DNA of 5,275 bases from SZUA-584 sp050943225 (GCA_050943225.1 JBMNOT010000146.1:1-5275), one strand, 5' to 3'. Counted from the first letter of the stretch, positions 1 to 5,275 are shown. The notes: generated by a model from the sequence alone, not told the origin. Translations and numbers: made by a program.

Positions 1-1
1 G

Positions 2-430
2 GATCTCTGCAGCGCATTCGGGCCGGATCATTTGGTCAACGCCGCCGAGACGGATCTGGTGGAAGAGGTGCGCAGGCTGACGGGCGGTAAAGGCGCGGAT
101 GTCGTGATTACCGCCAACCCGGTTGCAGCAACGCAGGTGCAGGCCATAGAGGTCGCGAAAAAGGGCGGGCGCATCGCTTTCTTTGGCGGGCTTCCGCACG
201 GCTCCAGCAATGTGACGATCGACACGAATCTAATCCATTACAAAGGGCTGACCGTGATCGGCACCACGGTTTTCGCGCCCAGGCACCATATTCTTTCGCT
301 GGATCTGATTTCCTCAGGAAAGATTCCCGGCGAAAAGCTGGTCACGCATATACTGCCCATTGAGGAATTCCATCAGGGTGTGCAGCTTGCCATGGAAGGC
401 AGGGCGATGAAAGTGGTATTTGCCCTCTGA
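2..430 (+). CDS. Zinc-type medium-chain alcohol/polyol dehydrogenase, C-terminal part (5' end outside window)
   Basis: The open frame enters from the left edge and ends at TGA 428-430, giving about 142 C-terminal residues of a protein that in this family is usually 340-360 aa. The internal TTG at 32 is not a real start, because family-like sequence (DLCSAFGPDHLVNA) continues upstream of it. The visible part is the second half of the NAD(P)-binding Rossmann domain: LTGGKGADVVITA, then KKGGRIAFFGGLP, then IHYKGLTVIGT, followed by the C-terminal helix region (LISSGKIP, LPIEEFHQGVQLAMEGRAMKVV). This pattern is typical of sorbitol, threonine and related sugar-alcohol dehydrogenases (Tdh/GatD-like). 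These are cytoplasmic enzymes oxidising an alcohol to a ketone with NAD(P)+. The catalytic zinc ligands and the GxGxxG loop lie outside the window, so zinc dependence and substrate are inferred. It may belong to the same catabolic unit as the transporter downstream, but a convergent regulator gene separates them. Confidence 0.88.
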   Translation, partial: DLCSAFGPDHLVNAAETDLVEEVRRLTGGKGADVVITANPVAATQVQAIEVAKKGGRIAFFGGLPHGSSNVTIDTNLIHYKGLTVIGTTVFAPRHHILSLDLISSGKIPGEKLVTHILPIEEFHQGVQLAMEGRAMKVVFAL

Positions 431-450
431 CATCACTGCAAATAAGGAAA

Positions 451-481
451 CGCCGTGCTCATATGATGCACGGCGCTTTTT
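451..481. terminator. Hairpin terminator between convergent genes, possibly bidirectional
   Basis: A perfect 8-bp GC-rich stem, CGCCGTGC (451-458) with GCACGGCG (468-475), encloses a 9-nt loop. A C and five T residues follow (477-481), as in an intrinsic terminator for the dehydrogenase whose stop is 20 bp upstream. The regulator on the other strand ends at 480-482, so the T-run overlaps its stop codon. Read on the minus strand the same stem is followed by a poorer T-rich stretch (TTTCCTTATTT), so it may also end the regulator transcript, less efficiently. Confidence 0.8.
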
Positions 482-1178
482 ACAGGCGTGAGCCTTCGGC
501 TTTGTGTTGTTTTCGGAATACGTCCGGTGAGCTGCTGGTTTCGTTCTTGAATACCGAAGCAAAGTACTTGGAACAGGAGAATCCGCAGAGCGCCGCGATT
601 TCGGGAATGGACTTATCGGTGGTCAGGAGCAGGTCCCTGGCGCGCTCCAGCCGCAGAAGCGTTATGTAGCGGTTCAAACCCTCCGCCTGGTACTGCTTGA
701 ACACGGTGGAAAGCCTGCAAGCGTTGATTCCGAACCGTTCCGCAAGTTCCCCGACCGAAATAGGTTCCGCAAAGTGCTGGTCGACGTACGCGCGCACTTC
801 CTGGATGATGAGCCGCGTGCTGTTTTCGGTCGGATTGATATTGAGATAGCATAGCAACAGGATAGGATCGATGGGCGAGGTCAACAATCGCGTAAATCCC
901 CAGCGCATCATCTGCAGCGTGAGTTTCAGATTTGGAGATTCGTGATAAAAAATCAGTTTTTTCAGCATTTTAGATTGGTAAAAAATAAAAGTTGGCAGTT
1001 CATCCCGCGAAGACAAGTCTAAAATTGATACTTCATCATCATGTTTTTGAAGAAATTCTTGTTCAAAGCAGGCAGGGGGGTGGATTTTTAAAGGTAAAAA
1101 ATTAGGAGCATGAAGAGATAAAAGTGCGTTGATTTGGTCGATCAGGCCTGTATTGTCGCTAAATATCCGGATTAGCAT
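480..1178 (-). CDS. AraC-family transcriptional regulator with degenerate receiver-like N-terminal domain
   Basis: This is a 232-aa cytoplasmic DNA-binding regulator. The C-terminal 100 residues are a standard AraC/XylS double helix-turn-helix. Helix-turn-helix 1 lies around ISVGELAERFGINACRLSTVFK (140-161), then the linker helix YITLLRLERARDLL (171-184), then helix-turn-helix 2 around SIPEIAALCGFSCSKYFASVFK (190-211), ending SPDVFRK. Residues 1-112 alternate short hydrophobic strands and helices like a response-regulator receiver: LIRIFSDN (strand 1), LPLKIH (strand 2), VSILDLS with D54 at the phosphoacceptor position, KLIFYHES (strand 4), and MRWGFTRLLTSPID, where the usual strand-5 lysine is replaced by T/S. 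The start is ATG 1176-1178, because GGGGTG lies 7 nt upstream of it. A TTG at 1220 would add 14 residues but lacks that support. The gene is divergent from the transporter operon and is its likely activator (inference). The N-terminal half is markedly more AT-rich than the C-terminal half. Confidence 0.9.
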   Translation of the reverse strand: MLIRIFSDNTGLIDQINALLSLHAPNFLPLKIHPPACFEQEFLQKHDDEVSILDLSSRDELPTFIFYQSKMLKKLIFYHESPNLKLTLQMMRWGFTRLLTSPIDPILLLCYLNINPTENSTRLIIQEVRAYVDQHFAEPISVGELAERFGINACRLSTVFKQYQAEGLNRYITLLRLERARDLLLTTDKSIPEIAALCGFSCSKYFASVFKNETSSSPDVFRKQHKAEGSRL

Positions 1179-1185
1179 GCTCAAA

Positions 1186-1191
1186 CACCCC
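1186..1191 (-). promoter_or_regulatory. Ribosome binding site of the AraC-family gene, decides its start
   Basis: Read on the minus strand this is GGGGTG, 7 nt before ATG 1176-1178. It favours that ATG over the upstream in-frame TTG at 1220, which would have to be read from AT-rich DNA without a clear Shine-Dalgarno sequence. Confidence 0.6.
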
Positions 1192-1259
1192 GCATACCAA
1201 TTGAAAAAATTAACTTGCAATTATTAAAATGAAAATTTGAAAAATAGATTACATACAAT

Positions 1260-1288
1260 AATATATTAATATTTCAGCGAAAAATCAA
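1260..1288 (-). promoter_or_regulatory. Sigma-A-like promoter of the AraC-family gene
   Basis: On the minus strand, TTGATT (1288-1283, 4 of 6 matches to the -35 consensus) is separated by exactly 17 bp from TATATT (1265-1260, 5 of 6 matches to the -10 consensus). A start near 1253 would give a leader of roughly 75 nt before the ATG at 1178. AT-rich DNA produces chance -10 matches, so this is a prediction, but the spacing and both boxes together make it the best candidate on this strand. Confidence 0.5.
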
Positions 1289-1311
1289 CATGAAAAAACC
1301 ATGATTATACA

Positions 1312-1332
1312 CAATAATAATATGTATTATTG
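1312..1332. repeat. Perfect inverted repeat in the divergent control region, candidate operator
   Basis: CAATAATA (1312-1319) is matched by its exact complement TATTATTG (1325-1332) across a 5-nt spacer. It lies between the regulator promoter and the candidate -10 box of the transporter operon, with its centre about 60 bp upstream of that box. This is a sensible place for a regulator site. AraC proteins more often bind direct repeats, and the surrounding DNA is only about 25% GC, so a chance palindrome is possible. Confidence 0.35.
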
Positions 1333-1378
1333 GTATTTCCGGGCGAGATTCATAGGCAGGAATTATAGGTAAAATATT

Positions 1379-1384
1379 TATAAT
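1379..1384 (+). promoter_or_regulatory. Candidate -10 box of the transporter operon, no good -35 box
   Basis: A perfect TATAAT occurs at 1379-1384. At 16-19 bp upstream there is only G/A-rich sequence (around GGCAGGAA, 1355-1362), which does not resemble TTGACA. A strong -10 without a -35 is the usual form of an activator-dependent promoter and fits control by the divergent AraC-type regulator. A start near 1391 would give a leader of about 150 nt. Alternatives are GATAAT at 1434-1439, and TTGAAA 1237-1242 with TATATT 1262-1267 at a 19-bp spacing. Confidence 0.35.
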
Positions 1385-1526
1385 TTAATATATATCATAA
1401 AAAATTTGGGGCTTTAATTTTCGTATTTCAAATGATAATATGCAAATAGAAAATGCCGTTTCCCATTAATAATTTACCTTTACGCGAATGTATTACCACT
1501 GCACCAAAAACCATTCAAAAACGATT

Positions 1527-1533
1527 AAGGAGG
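1527..1533 (+). promoter_or_regulatory. Strong ribosome binding site of the binding-protein gene
   Basis: AAGGAGG matches the anti-Shine-Dalgarno sequence fully and stands 7 nt before ATG 1541. It fixes the start and predicts high expression, as expected for the solute-binding component. Confidence 0.92.
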
Positions 1534-1540
1534 AGAAACA

Positions 1541-2626
1541 ATGAAGAAACTTATCGTGTCGTTGCTGGCTGCACTTATGGTGCTTTCGGTCGTGGCAGGC
1601 TGTTCTGCGCCCGCTTCCGACGAGCCCGCACCCGCAGCAACGCAGAGCACTGCGGTTGCCGCCCAGACTCCCACAGTGGAAGCGCCCAAAGTGGAGGCGG
1701 ATGTGGAAGGCAAGACCATTGCGTTCTGCTATCAGGATTTGGAGACCGAGTTCTGGGTAGCAGGCCATGCCGCTATCACGCAGGCGCTGAAAGACGCGGG
1801 CTGTGAAGTTCTGGAGTATAACGCAAACGAAGACGCCAACAAGCAGCTTGAGCAGGTCCGCGATGCGATTGCCGCTGGCGCTGACGGCATCATTATCATC
1901 CCGCAGGATGGCGAGTCGGCTGTTACCATCGCCAAGGAATGCAACCGCTCCAACGTGCCCATCGGCGTATTCAACCGTCCGCCGTCGGATGACAGCGCGA
2001 ACAACATCGTTATCGTCGCGGACAACAAGGCGATTGCCGAAGCGTGCGTGGACTATATGGTAAGTGAAGCGAAGGAGAAATTTGACGCCACCGGCAAGAA
2101 ACTCACTCCGCTCATCATGGTTGGCGACCTGGGCGACCCGAACGCGGTGTACCGCAAGGAAGGCTTCTATGCCGCCATCGCAAAGGAGCCCGATATCTTC
2201 AACGATGTTATTGAAGTGGATACCAAATGGGATGCGGATACCGCGCTTACTAACCTGACGGCTGCGATGCAGGCGAACCCCGATGTGGACTTCCTGTTTA
2301 CTTCTTCCGACTTCCTGTTCCCGGTGATTAAGAGCGTGCTGGAACCCATGGGCAAGTGGAAGAAGGTCGGCGAAGAGGGCCATGTGATTATGGGCGGCCT
2401 GGACGGCGACTCGAGCGCAGGCGCTCTGATCGATGAAGGCTATGTGGACGGCACCGGCGTGCAGGACGTGTACTATGAAGCTTATACGCTGCTCGACGCC
2501 CTGCTCAAGGCGATTGCCAACGGCGAAACCCAGCCCGATGAATGGCTCTATGACCCCGGCTTTGCTTTAACCCAGGCGAACCTGGCTGAACGGCATGACG
2601 ATATGTGGGGCAACAAGCTCCGCTAA
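1541..2626 (+). CDS. Sugar ABC transporter substrate-binding lipoprotein (ribose/galactose-binding type)
   Basis: This 361-aa extracytoplasmic receptor captures a sugar or polyol and delivers it to the permease encoded next. The N-terminus is a lipoprotein signal peptide: MKKL, a hydrophobic stretch to about residue 18, and lipobox VAGC with the lipidated Cys21. An A/P/T-rich tether (22-57) follows. From KTIAFCYQDLETEFW (58-72) on it is a type-1 periplasmic-binding fold of the Peripla_BP_4/RbsB class: GADGIIIIPQD (113-123), VPIGVFNRPP (139-148) with Arg146 where the family often has a ligand-binding Arg, LIMVGDLGDPNA (191-202), DVDFLFTSSD (248-257), and VIMGGLDGDSSA (282-293) with the acidic residues often used for sugar hydroxyls. 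Length is normal. Start and RBS are clear. It is the first gene of the operon, divergent from the AraC-type regulator. The class is confident. The substrate is not: ribose, xylose, inositol or another polyol are all possible. Confidence 0.95.
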   Translation: MKKLIVSLLAALMVLSVVAGCSAPASDEPAPAATQSTAVAAQTPTVEAPKVEADVEGKTIAFCYQDLETEFWVAGHAAITQALKDAGCEVLEYNANEDANKQLEQVRDAIAAGADGIIIIPQDGESAVTIAKECNRSNVPIGVFNRPPSDDSANNIVIVADNKAIAEACVDYMVSEAKEKFDATGKKLTPLIMVGDLGDPNAVYRKEGFYAAIAKEPDIFNDVIEVDTKWDADTALTNLTAAMQANPDVDFLFTSSDFLFPVIKSVLEPMGKWKKVGEEGHVIMGGLDGDSSAGALIDEGYVDGTGVQDVYYEAYTLLDALLKAIANGETQPDEWLYDPGFALTQANLAERHDDMWGNKLR

Positions 2627-2645
2627 GCGATACTTCTGGGGTGAT

Positions 2646-2684
2646 GGGTTACAGGGAAGTAAGCGAATTACTTCCCTGTAACCC
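2646..2684 (+). promoter_or_regulatory. Perfect 17-bp stem-loop between binding-protein and permease genes
   Basis: GGGTTACAGGGAAGTAA (2646-2662) pairs without mismatch to TTACTTCCCTGTAACCC (2668-2684) around the loop GCGAA. The stem starts 20 bp after the binding-protein stop. It is followed by AAAACTTTGAAG rather than a U-run, so it is not a standard intrinsic terminator on this strand, and there is no T-run on the other side either. Such hairpins downstream of binding-protein genes are known to block 3' exonucleases or cause partial termination, so that more binding protein than membrane protein is made. That role here is inferred. Confidence 0.75.
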
Positions 2685-2745
2685 AAAACTTTGAAGACAC
2701 GATTTGATTTTGCTTGCTGAAACGCGCGAATTTTATCGAAAAGTA

Positions 2746-2805
2746 ATGGAATATATGAAAACACGGAGCGTTACCTCCGTGAAAGTCAAAACAAAGGCCA
2801 GGTGA
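2746..2805 (+). CDS. Possible 19-codon leader ORF overlapping the permease start
   Basis: ATG 2746 opens a reading frame encoding MEYMKTRSVTSVKVKTKAR, with TGA at 2803-2805. Its stop overlaps the permease start codon GTG 2802-2804 (GTGA), the arrangement seen in translational coupling. A second ATG at 2755 could also serve. No good Shine-Dalgarno sequence precedes either, and short ORFs arise by chance, so this is a weak call. The peptide is basic and resembles nothing I recognise. A hairpin (2762-2781) lies inside it. Confidence 0.2.
   Translation: MEYMKTRSVTSVKVKTKAR
2762..2781 (+). promoter_or_regulatory. Small hairpin just before the permease gene
   Basis: CACGGAG (2762-2768) pairs with CTCCGTG (2775-2781) around the loop CGTTAC. 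It ends 20 nt before the permease GTG, and A-rich sequence follows, so it is not a terminator. It sequesters a GGAG and could influence ribosome access or the end point of transcript processing. With a 7-bp stem, chance occurrence is possible. Confidence 0.35.
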
Positions 2806-3938
2806 AAACTTTGGACATCAACAAAGGGACCAAAACAGGAACCCTGCGCACATTGGCGCGTAATATGCTGCTTTCAGATTACTTTGTGCTGTATCTAAGC
2901 ATCATATTCTTCCTGGTGGTGTGGATATTTATTCCCGCGCTGGGCAAAACGCGCAATATAGATAACATCTTCTCTAACATGTGGCCGCTGCTGATTTTGG
3001 CCATCGGGCAGATGTTTGTGCTGATTTTGGGCGGTATCGACCTTTCCCAAACAGGCCTGATCGGTTTTTTGAGCGTAGCAGGCGGCCTGTTGGTTACGGA
3101 AAAGCTCAATCCCGAACTGTTTACAAAAAGCCCGCTTTGGGGCGTGCTCATCAACGAAAACGGCAGCATCATCCGGAATGGCAGCGTGGCAATCGTGCTT
3201 GCCATACTGGTCATGGTGGTATTGGGAACGTTGGTGGGTTTTATCAACGGGGTTTTTATCGCAAAGCTCAAGATGCCGGCATTCATTGTAACGCTTGTCA
3301 TGAAAATGCTGCTGAGCGCCATTGCTCTTTTTCTGACAAAATCCGAAAACGTCAGCGGGCTGAGAGACTCATTTGTGACCATCGGGAATGACAATGTGGT
3401 TTGGGTACTCACTCCCGGCAGCTTTATCGTCATTGCGCTTTGCGTTGTAGCATATATCATACTGCAAAAGAGCATGCTGGGCAAATGGCTTTACGCTACT
3501 GGCATGAACCCAAAAACCAGCAAGGTTTCCGGCATTTCAACCGACCGCGTGATTATTTTCAGCTATGCATTCTCAGGTTTTTGCGCGGCAATTGGCTCGC
3601 TATTGTATACCACCCGCATGATGGCCGGGCGGCCCACCTTGGGCGCGGATATCCTCATGGACATCATTGGCGCCACGGTCATTGGCGGCACCAGCATGTT
3701 CGGCGGCAAGGGCCGCGTTTCCGGTACGATATTCGGCGTGCTGTTTTTTATACTCATCAGCAACGCGCTTAACCATATGCGGCTGGATTTTGCCACCATC
3801 AACATTGTGAAGGGCGCCATCATCATTATCGCTGCTTATATTGATGTCACGCGGATGCGGTTGATTAAAAACGTTGTCATCACAGATTCTGCGGATCACC
3901 GCAAGCCCGGCAAAAAAGATCCGGTTTCTGCCAGCTAA
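2802..3938 (+). CDS. Sugar ABC transporter permease, RbsC-like (BPD_transp_2 family)
   Basis: This 378-aa integral membrane protein forms the translocation channel of the importer, probably as a homodimer. There are roughly ten hydrophobic segments, at about 28-46, 61-78, 83-98, 128-153, 160-179, 205-222, 250-270, 283-299, 306-321 and 333-347. Family hallmarks are GQMFVLILGGIDLS (69-82), GFINGVFIAKLKMPAFIVTL (146-165), YATGMNPKTSKVSGI (231-245, cytoplasmic loop contacting the ATPase), GADILMDIIGATVIGGTSMFGGKGRVSGT (281-309) and a C-terminal VKGAIIIIAAY. The chosen start is GTG 2802, with a weak AAAGG 4 nt upstream. TTG 2811, with AGGTG 6 nt upstream, is a real alternative and would remove three residues. 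The weak start site fits lower expression than the binding protein. A 175-bp spacer precedes it, and 24 bp separate it from the ATPase gene. The C-terminal tail (after about 355) is hydrophilic and lysine-rich. Confidence 0.94.
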   Translation: MKTLDINKGTKTGTLRTLARNMLLSDYFVLYLSIIFFLVVWIFIPALGKTRNIDNIFSNMWPLLILAIGQMFVLILGGIDLSQTGLIGFLSVAGGLLVTEKLNPELFTKSPLWGVLINENGSIIRNGSVAIVLAILVMVVLGTLVGFINGVFIAKLKMPAFIVTLVMKMLLSAIALFLTKSENVSGLRDSFVTIGNDNVVWVLTPGSFIVIALCVVAYIILQKSMLGKWLYATGMNPKTSKVSGISTDRVIIFSYAFSGFCAAIGSLLYTTRMMAGRPTLGADILMDIIGATVIGGTSMFGGKGRVSGTIFGVLFFILISNALNHMRLDFATINIVKGAIIIIAAYIDVTRMRLIKNVVITDSADHRKPGKKDPVSAS

Positions 3939-3944
3939 ACGCGG

Positions 3945-3954
3945 AAAGGAGAGG
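3945..3954 (+). promoter_or_regulatory. Ribosome binding site of the ATPase gene
   Basis: AAAGGAGAGG in the 24-bp permease-ATPase gap offers overlapping Shine-Dalgarno registers. GAGG (3951-3954) is 8 nt before ATG 3963, the only start that opens the ABC-ATPase frame. The intervening ATG 3956 is too close to the site and leads to a stop at 3983-3985. Confidence 0.8.
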
Positions 3955-3962
3955 AATGACCG

Positions 3963-5275
3963 ATGGAGCCTATCATTACGTTTAGCAATATTTCAAAGCG
4001 ATTTTTCGGCGTGCCTGCGCTCAAGAACGTATCGCTCTCCATCATGAAGGGCGAGATCATCGGGCTTATCGGAGAAAACGGCGCGGGCAAATCCACGCTG
4101 ATGAACATATTGGCGGGTGTCCATATCCCCGATGAGGGTAGCATGACGTTTGACGGCCAGCCGTATCGCCCGGCGACCGCAAAGGACGCCATCAATTCAG
4201 GCATTGCGTTTATCCACCAGGACCTCAACCTGTTCACGAACCTGTCCATTGCGGAGAACTTCTTCCTGGACCGGTTTGAGAAAAACCGCATTGGGCTGAT
4301 CGACCTGCGTAAAATCAACAAGAGAGCGCAAGAACTCCTTTCACAGGTAGGGCTCGATGTCAGCCCGCGCATGCTTGTAGAAAAGCTGACGCAAGGCGAA
4401 AAGCAGCTTGTGGAAATTGGTAAGGCGCTTTCGACAGACGCAAAGGTATTTATATTCGACGAGCCGACGACGTCCTTAACGCTGCGCGAAACGGAGAACC
4501 TGTTTGCGCTGATCAAAAAGCTGCAGGCGGAAGGCCACACAATCATTTATATTTCGCACATTCTAAACGACGTCAAGCAGCTGACGAACCGGGTCGCCAT
4601 ATTGCGCGACGGCCAGCTGGTTCATGAAAGCCCCACGGATAAAATCGCTGTGACCGAGATGATATACCACATGGTGGGCAGGGATATCGACCAGATTTAT
4701 CCGCCCAAGACAAACACTCCTCAGGAAGAAGCGCTTTTAGAGGTAAAAGGCCTCACCAAGGCAGGCATTACGCAGAACATCAACTTTACGCTGCACAAAG
4801 GCGAGGTTCTTGGTTTCTTCGGCTTGATGGGATCAGGCAGAAGCGAGATGATCCGCATCGTTTACGGGCTTGACGAAATGGAGTCCGGCGAGATTCGCGT
4901 ACATGGCAAGCTGATACAGAAGCCGACGCCGCAAAAGATGATCGGGAGCGGCGTGGCGTTTGTAACGGAAAACCGGCGCGAAGAGGGTCTTTTGATGGAG
5001 GATACCATCGTGGACAACCTTTCGCTTGTCGCGCTTCCGCTCTTTGCGAACAACTTCTTCCGCATTGTCAACCGCAAAGCGGCGGTGAAGGAAGCGGCAA
5101 AGATTACGGATTCGCTGTCCATCAAGTGTGGCTCTCTCTACAAAAGCATGGCGAAGAGCCTGTCGGGCGGCAACCAGCAAAAGGTGGTTATCGGCAAATG
5201 GATGCTTAACAAGCCCGACATATTCATATTGGATGAGCCCACGCGCGGTATCGATGTGGGCGCGAAGTACGAGGT
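3963..5275 (+). CDS. Sugar ABC transporter double ATP-binding protein, RbsA/MglA-like (3' end outside window)
   Basis: The frame is open from ATG 3963 to the right edge: 437 codons of a protein usually about 500 aa. It is the peripheral cytoplasmic subunit that hydrolyses ATP to power import, with two fused nucleotide-binding domains. Domain 1 has Walker A GENGAGKST (37-45), Q-loop HQD (85-87), signature LTQGEKQ (142-148, a variant of LSGGQ), Walker B VFIFDEPT (162-169) and switch His199 (YISH). Domain 2 has the modified Walker A GLMGSGRSE (287-295), with Arg293 for the usual Lys as is normal in RbsA-type proteins, then VTENRREEGL, signature LSGGNQQ (400-406) and Walker B FILDEPTRGIDVG (421-433). 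ATG 3963 is preceded by GAGG 8 nt upstream, within AAAGGAGAGG. A closer ATG at 3956 is out of frame and stops after nine codons. The missing part should contain the second switch histidine. Confidence 0.95.
   Translation, partial: MEPIITFSNISKRFFGVPALKNVSLSIMKGEIIGLIGENGAGKSTLMNILAGVHIPDEGSMTFDGQPYRPATAKDAINSGIAFIHQDLNLFTNLSIAENFFLDRFEKNRIGLIDLRKINKRAQELLSQVGLDVSPRMLVEKLTQGEKQLVEIGKALSTDAKVFIFDEPTTSLTLRETENLFALIKKLQAEGHTIIYISHILNDVKQLTNRVAILRDGQLVHESPTDKIAVTEMIYHMVGRDIDQIYPPKTNTPQEEALLEVKGLTKAGITQNINFTLHKGEVLGFFGLMGSGRSEMIRIVYGLDEMESGEIRVHGKLIQKPTPQKMIGSGVAFVTENRREEGLLMEDTIVDNLSLVALPLFANNFFRIVNRKAAVKEAAKITDSLSIKCGSLYKSMAKSLSGGNQQKVVIGKWMLNKPDIFILDEPTRGIDVGAKYE

Larger units (their letters stand above)
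1179..1540. other. AT-rich divergent intergenic control region
   Basis: These 362 bp separate the regulator start from the binding-protein start and contain no convincing gene. By eye, GC is about 20-30% in 1261-1440, far below the coding DNA on both sides. The region carries the predicted promoters and the inverted repeat listed separately. It also has a short direct repeat CATGA (1289-1293 and 1300-1304) spaced 11 bp, one helical turn, just upstream of the regulator's -35 box. I see no riboswitch, clear terminator or canonical catabolite-repression (cre) site. Confidence 0.7.

Noticed and set aside
1453..1806. Plus-strand frame starting in the leader and overlapping the binding-protein start
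   Set aside because: It runs out of frame through the signal peptide and binding domain. The downstream part is a shifted reading of the real gene, and ATG 1453 has no Shine-Dalgarno sequence.
1493..2383. Long minus-strand open frame (296 aa) opposite the binding-protein gene
   Set aside because: It lies antisense to a clear lipoprotein gene with a perfect RBS. Its translation is low in recognisable motifs and looks like the complement of codon-biased GC-rich coding DNA.
2646..2684. The perfect inverted repeat as an insertion-sequence end or a standard terminator
   Set aside because: No transposase, target duplication or second end is present, and neither side has the T-run of an intrinsic terminator.
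2704..2736. Internal promoter in the spacer before the permease (TTGATT or TTGCTT with TTTTAT)
   Set aside because: Spacing is 21 bp or 15 bp, and the -10 matches only 4 of 6 positions. This is not better than chance in AT-rich sequence.
2879..3484. Minus-strand open frame of 201 aa opposite the permease gene
   Set aside because: It is rich in S/T/M/P as expected for the complement of a membrane-protein gene. It has no domain signature and fully overlaps a well-supported gene.
3935..4546. Minus-strand open frame of 203 aa opposite the ATPase gene
   Set aside because: The plus strand carries Walker A, Q-loop, signature and Walker B in register. The antisense frame has no recognisable domain.
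4821..4847. Lysine-to-arginine change in the second Walker A of the ATPase as a defect
   Set aside because: A degenerate second Walker A (GSGRSE) is the normal state in RbsA/MglA-type double ATPases, so it is not evidence of decay.
1..5275. CRISPR array, tRNA, rRNA, toxin-antitoxin, phage-defence or other novel multi-gene system
   Set aside because: No regularly spaced repeats, RNA-gene hallmarks or defence-type domains were seen. All well-supported genes fit a regulated sugar-uptake locus with a neighbouring dehydrogenase.

Overview
The window looks like chromosomal DNA of a low-to-mid-GC Gram-positive bacterium, most likely a clostridial Firmicute. The solute-binding protein is a lipoprotein with a clear lipobox, Shine-Dalgarno sites are of the AGGAGG type, and GC-rich coding DNA (about 50-60% by eye) alternates with very AT-rich intergenic DNA (about 20-25%). 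The species cannot be named from this sequence alone.

Layout, left to right. The 3' end of a medium-chain, probably zinc-dependent, sugar-alcohol-type dehydrogenase reads rightward and stops at 430. A hairpin at 451-481 separates it from a convergent AraC-family regulator (480-1178, minus strand). The regulator's N-terminal half looks like a degenerate response-regulator receiver domain. An AT-rich divergent control region of about 360 bp follows (1179-1540). It holds a good sigma-A-like promoter for the regulator, a perfect TATAAT box without a matching -35 box facing the transporter operon, and a perfect inverted repeat that could be an operator. The rightward operon then encodes a carbohydrate ABC importer of the ribose/galactose (CUT2) class: lipoprotein binding protein (1541-2626), RbsC-like permease (2802-3938) and an RbsA-like double-ATPase (3963 to the right edge, about 437 of the roughly 500 residues usual for the family).

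Between binding protein and permease lies a 175-bp spacer with a perfect 17-bp stem-loop that has no U-tract. It is best explained as an mRNA-stability or partial-attenuation element giving more binding protein than membrane components. A 19-codon ORF in the same spacer overlaps the permease start and might couple translation.

Working model (inference): the AraC-type protein senses a signal tied to the substrate and activates the divergent operon. The lipoprotein captures a sugar or polyol outside the membrane, the permease and double-ATPase import it, and the flanking dehydrogenase may oxidise it or a related polyol. The substrate is not identifiable from the sequence. I found no mobile element, CRISPR array or RNA gene. 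This is mainly a conventional sugar-uptake locus, and the points worth a second look are regulatory.
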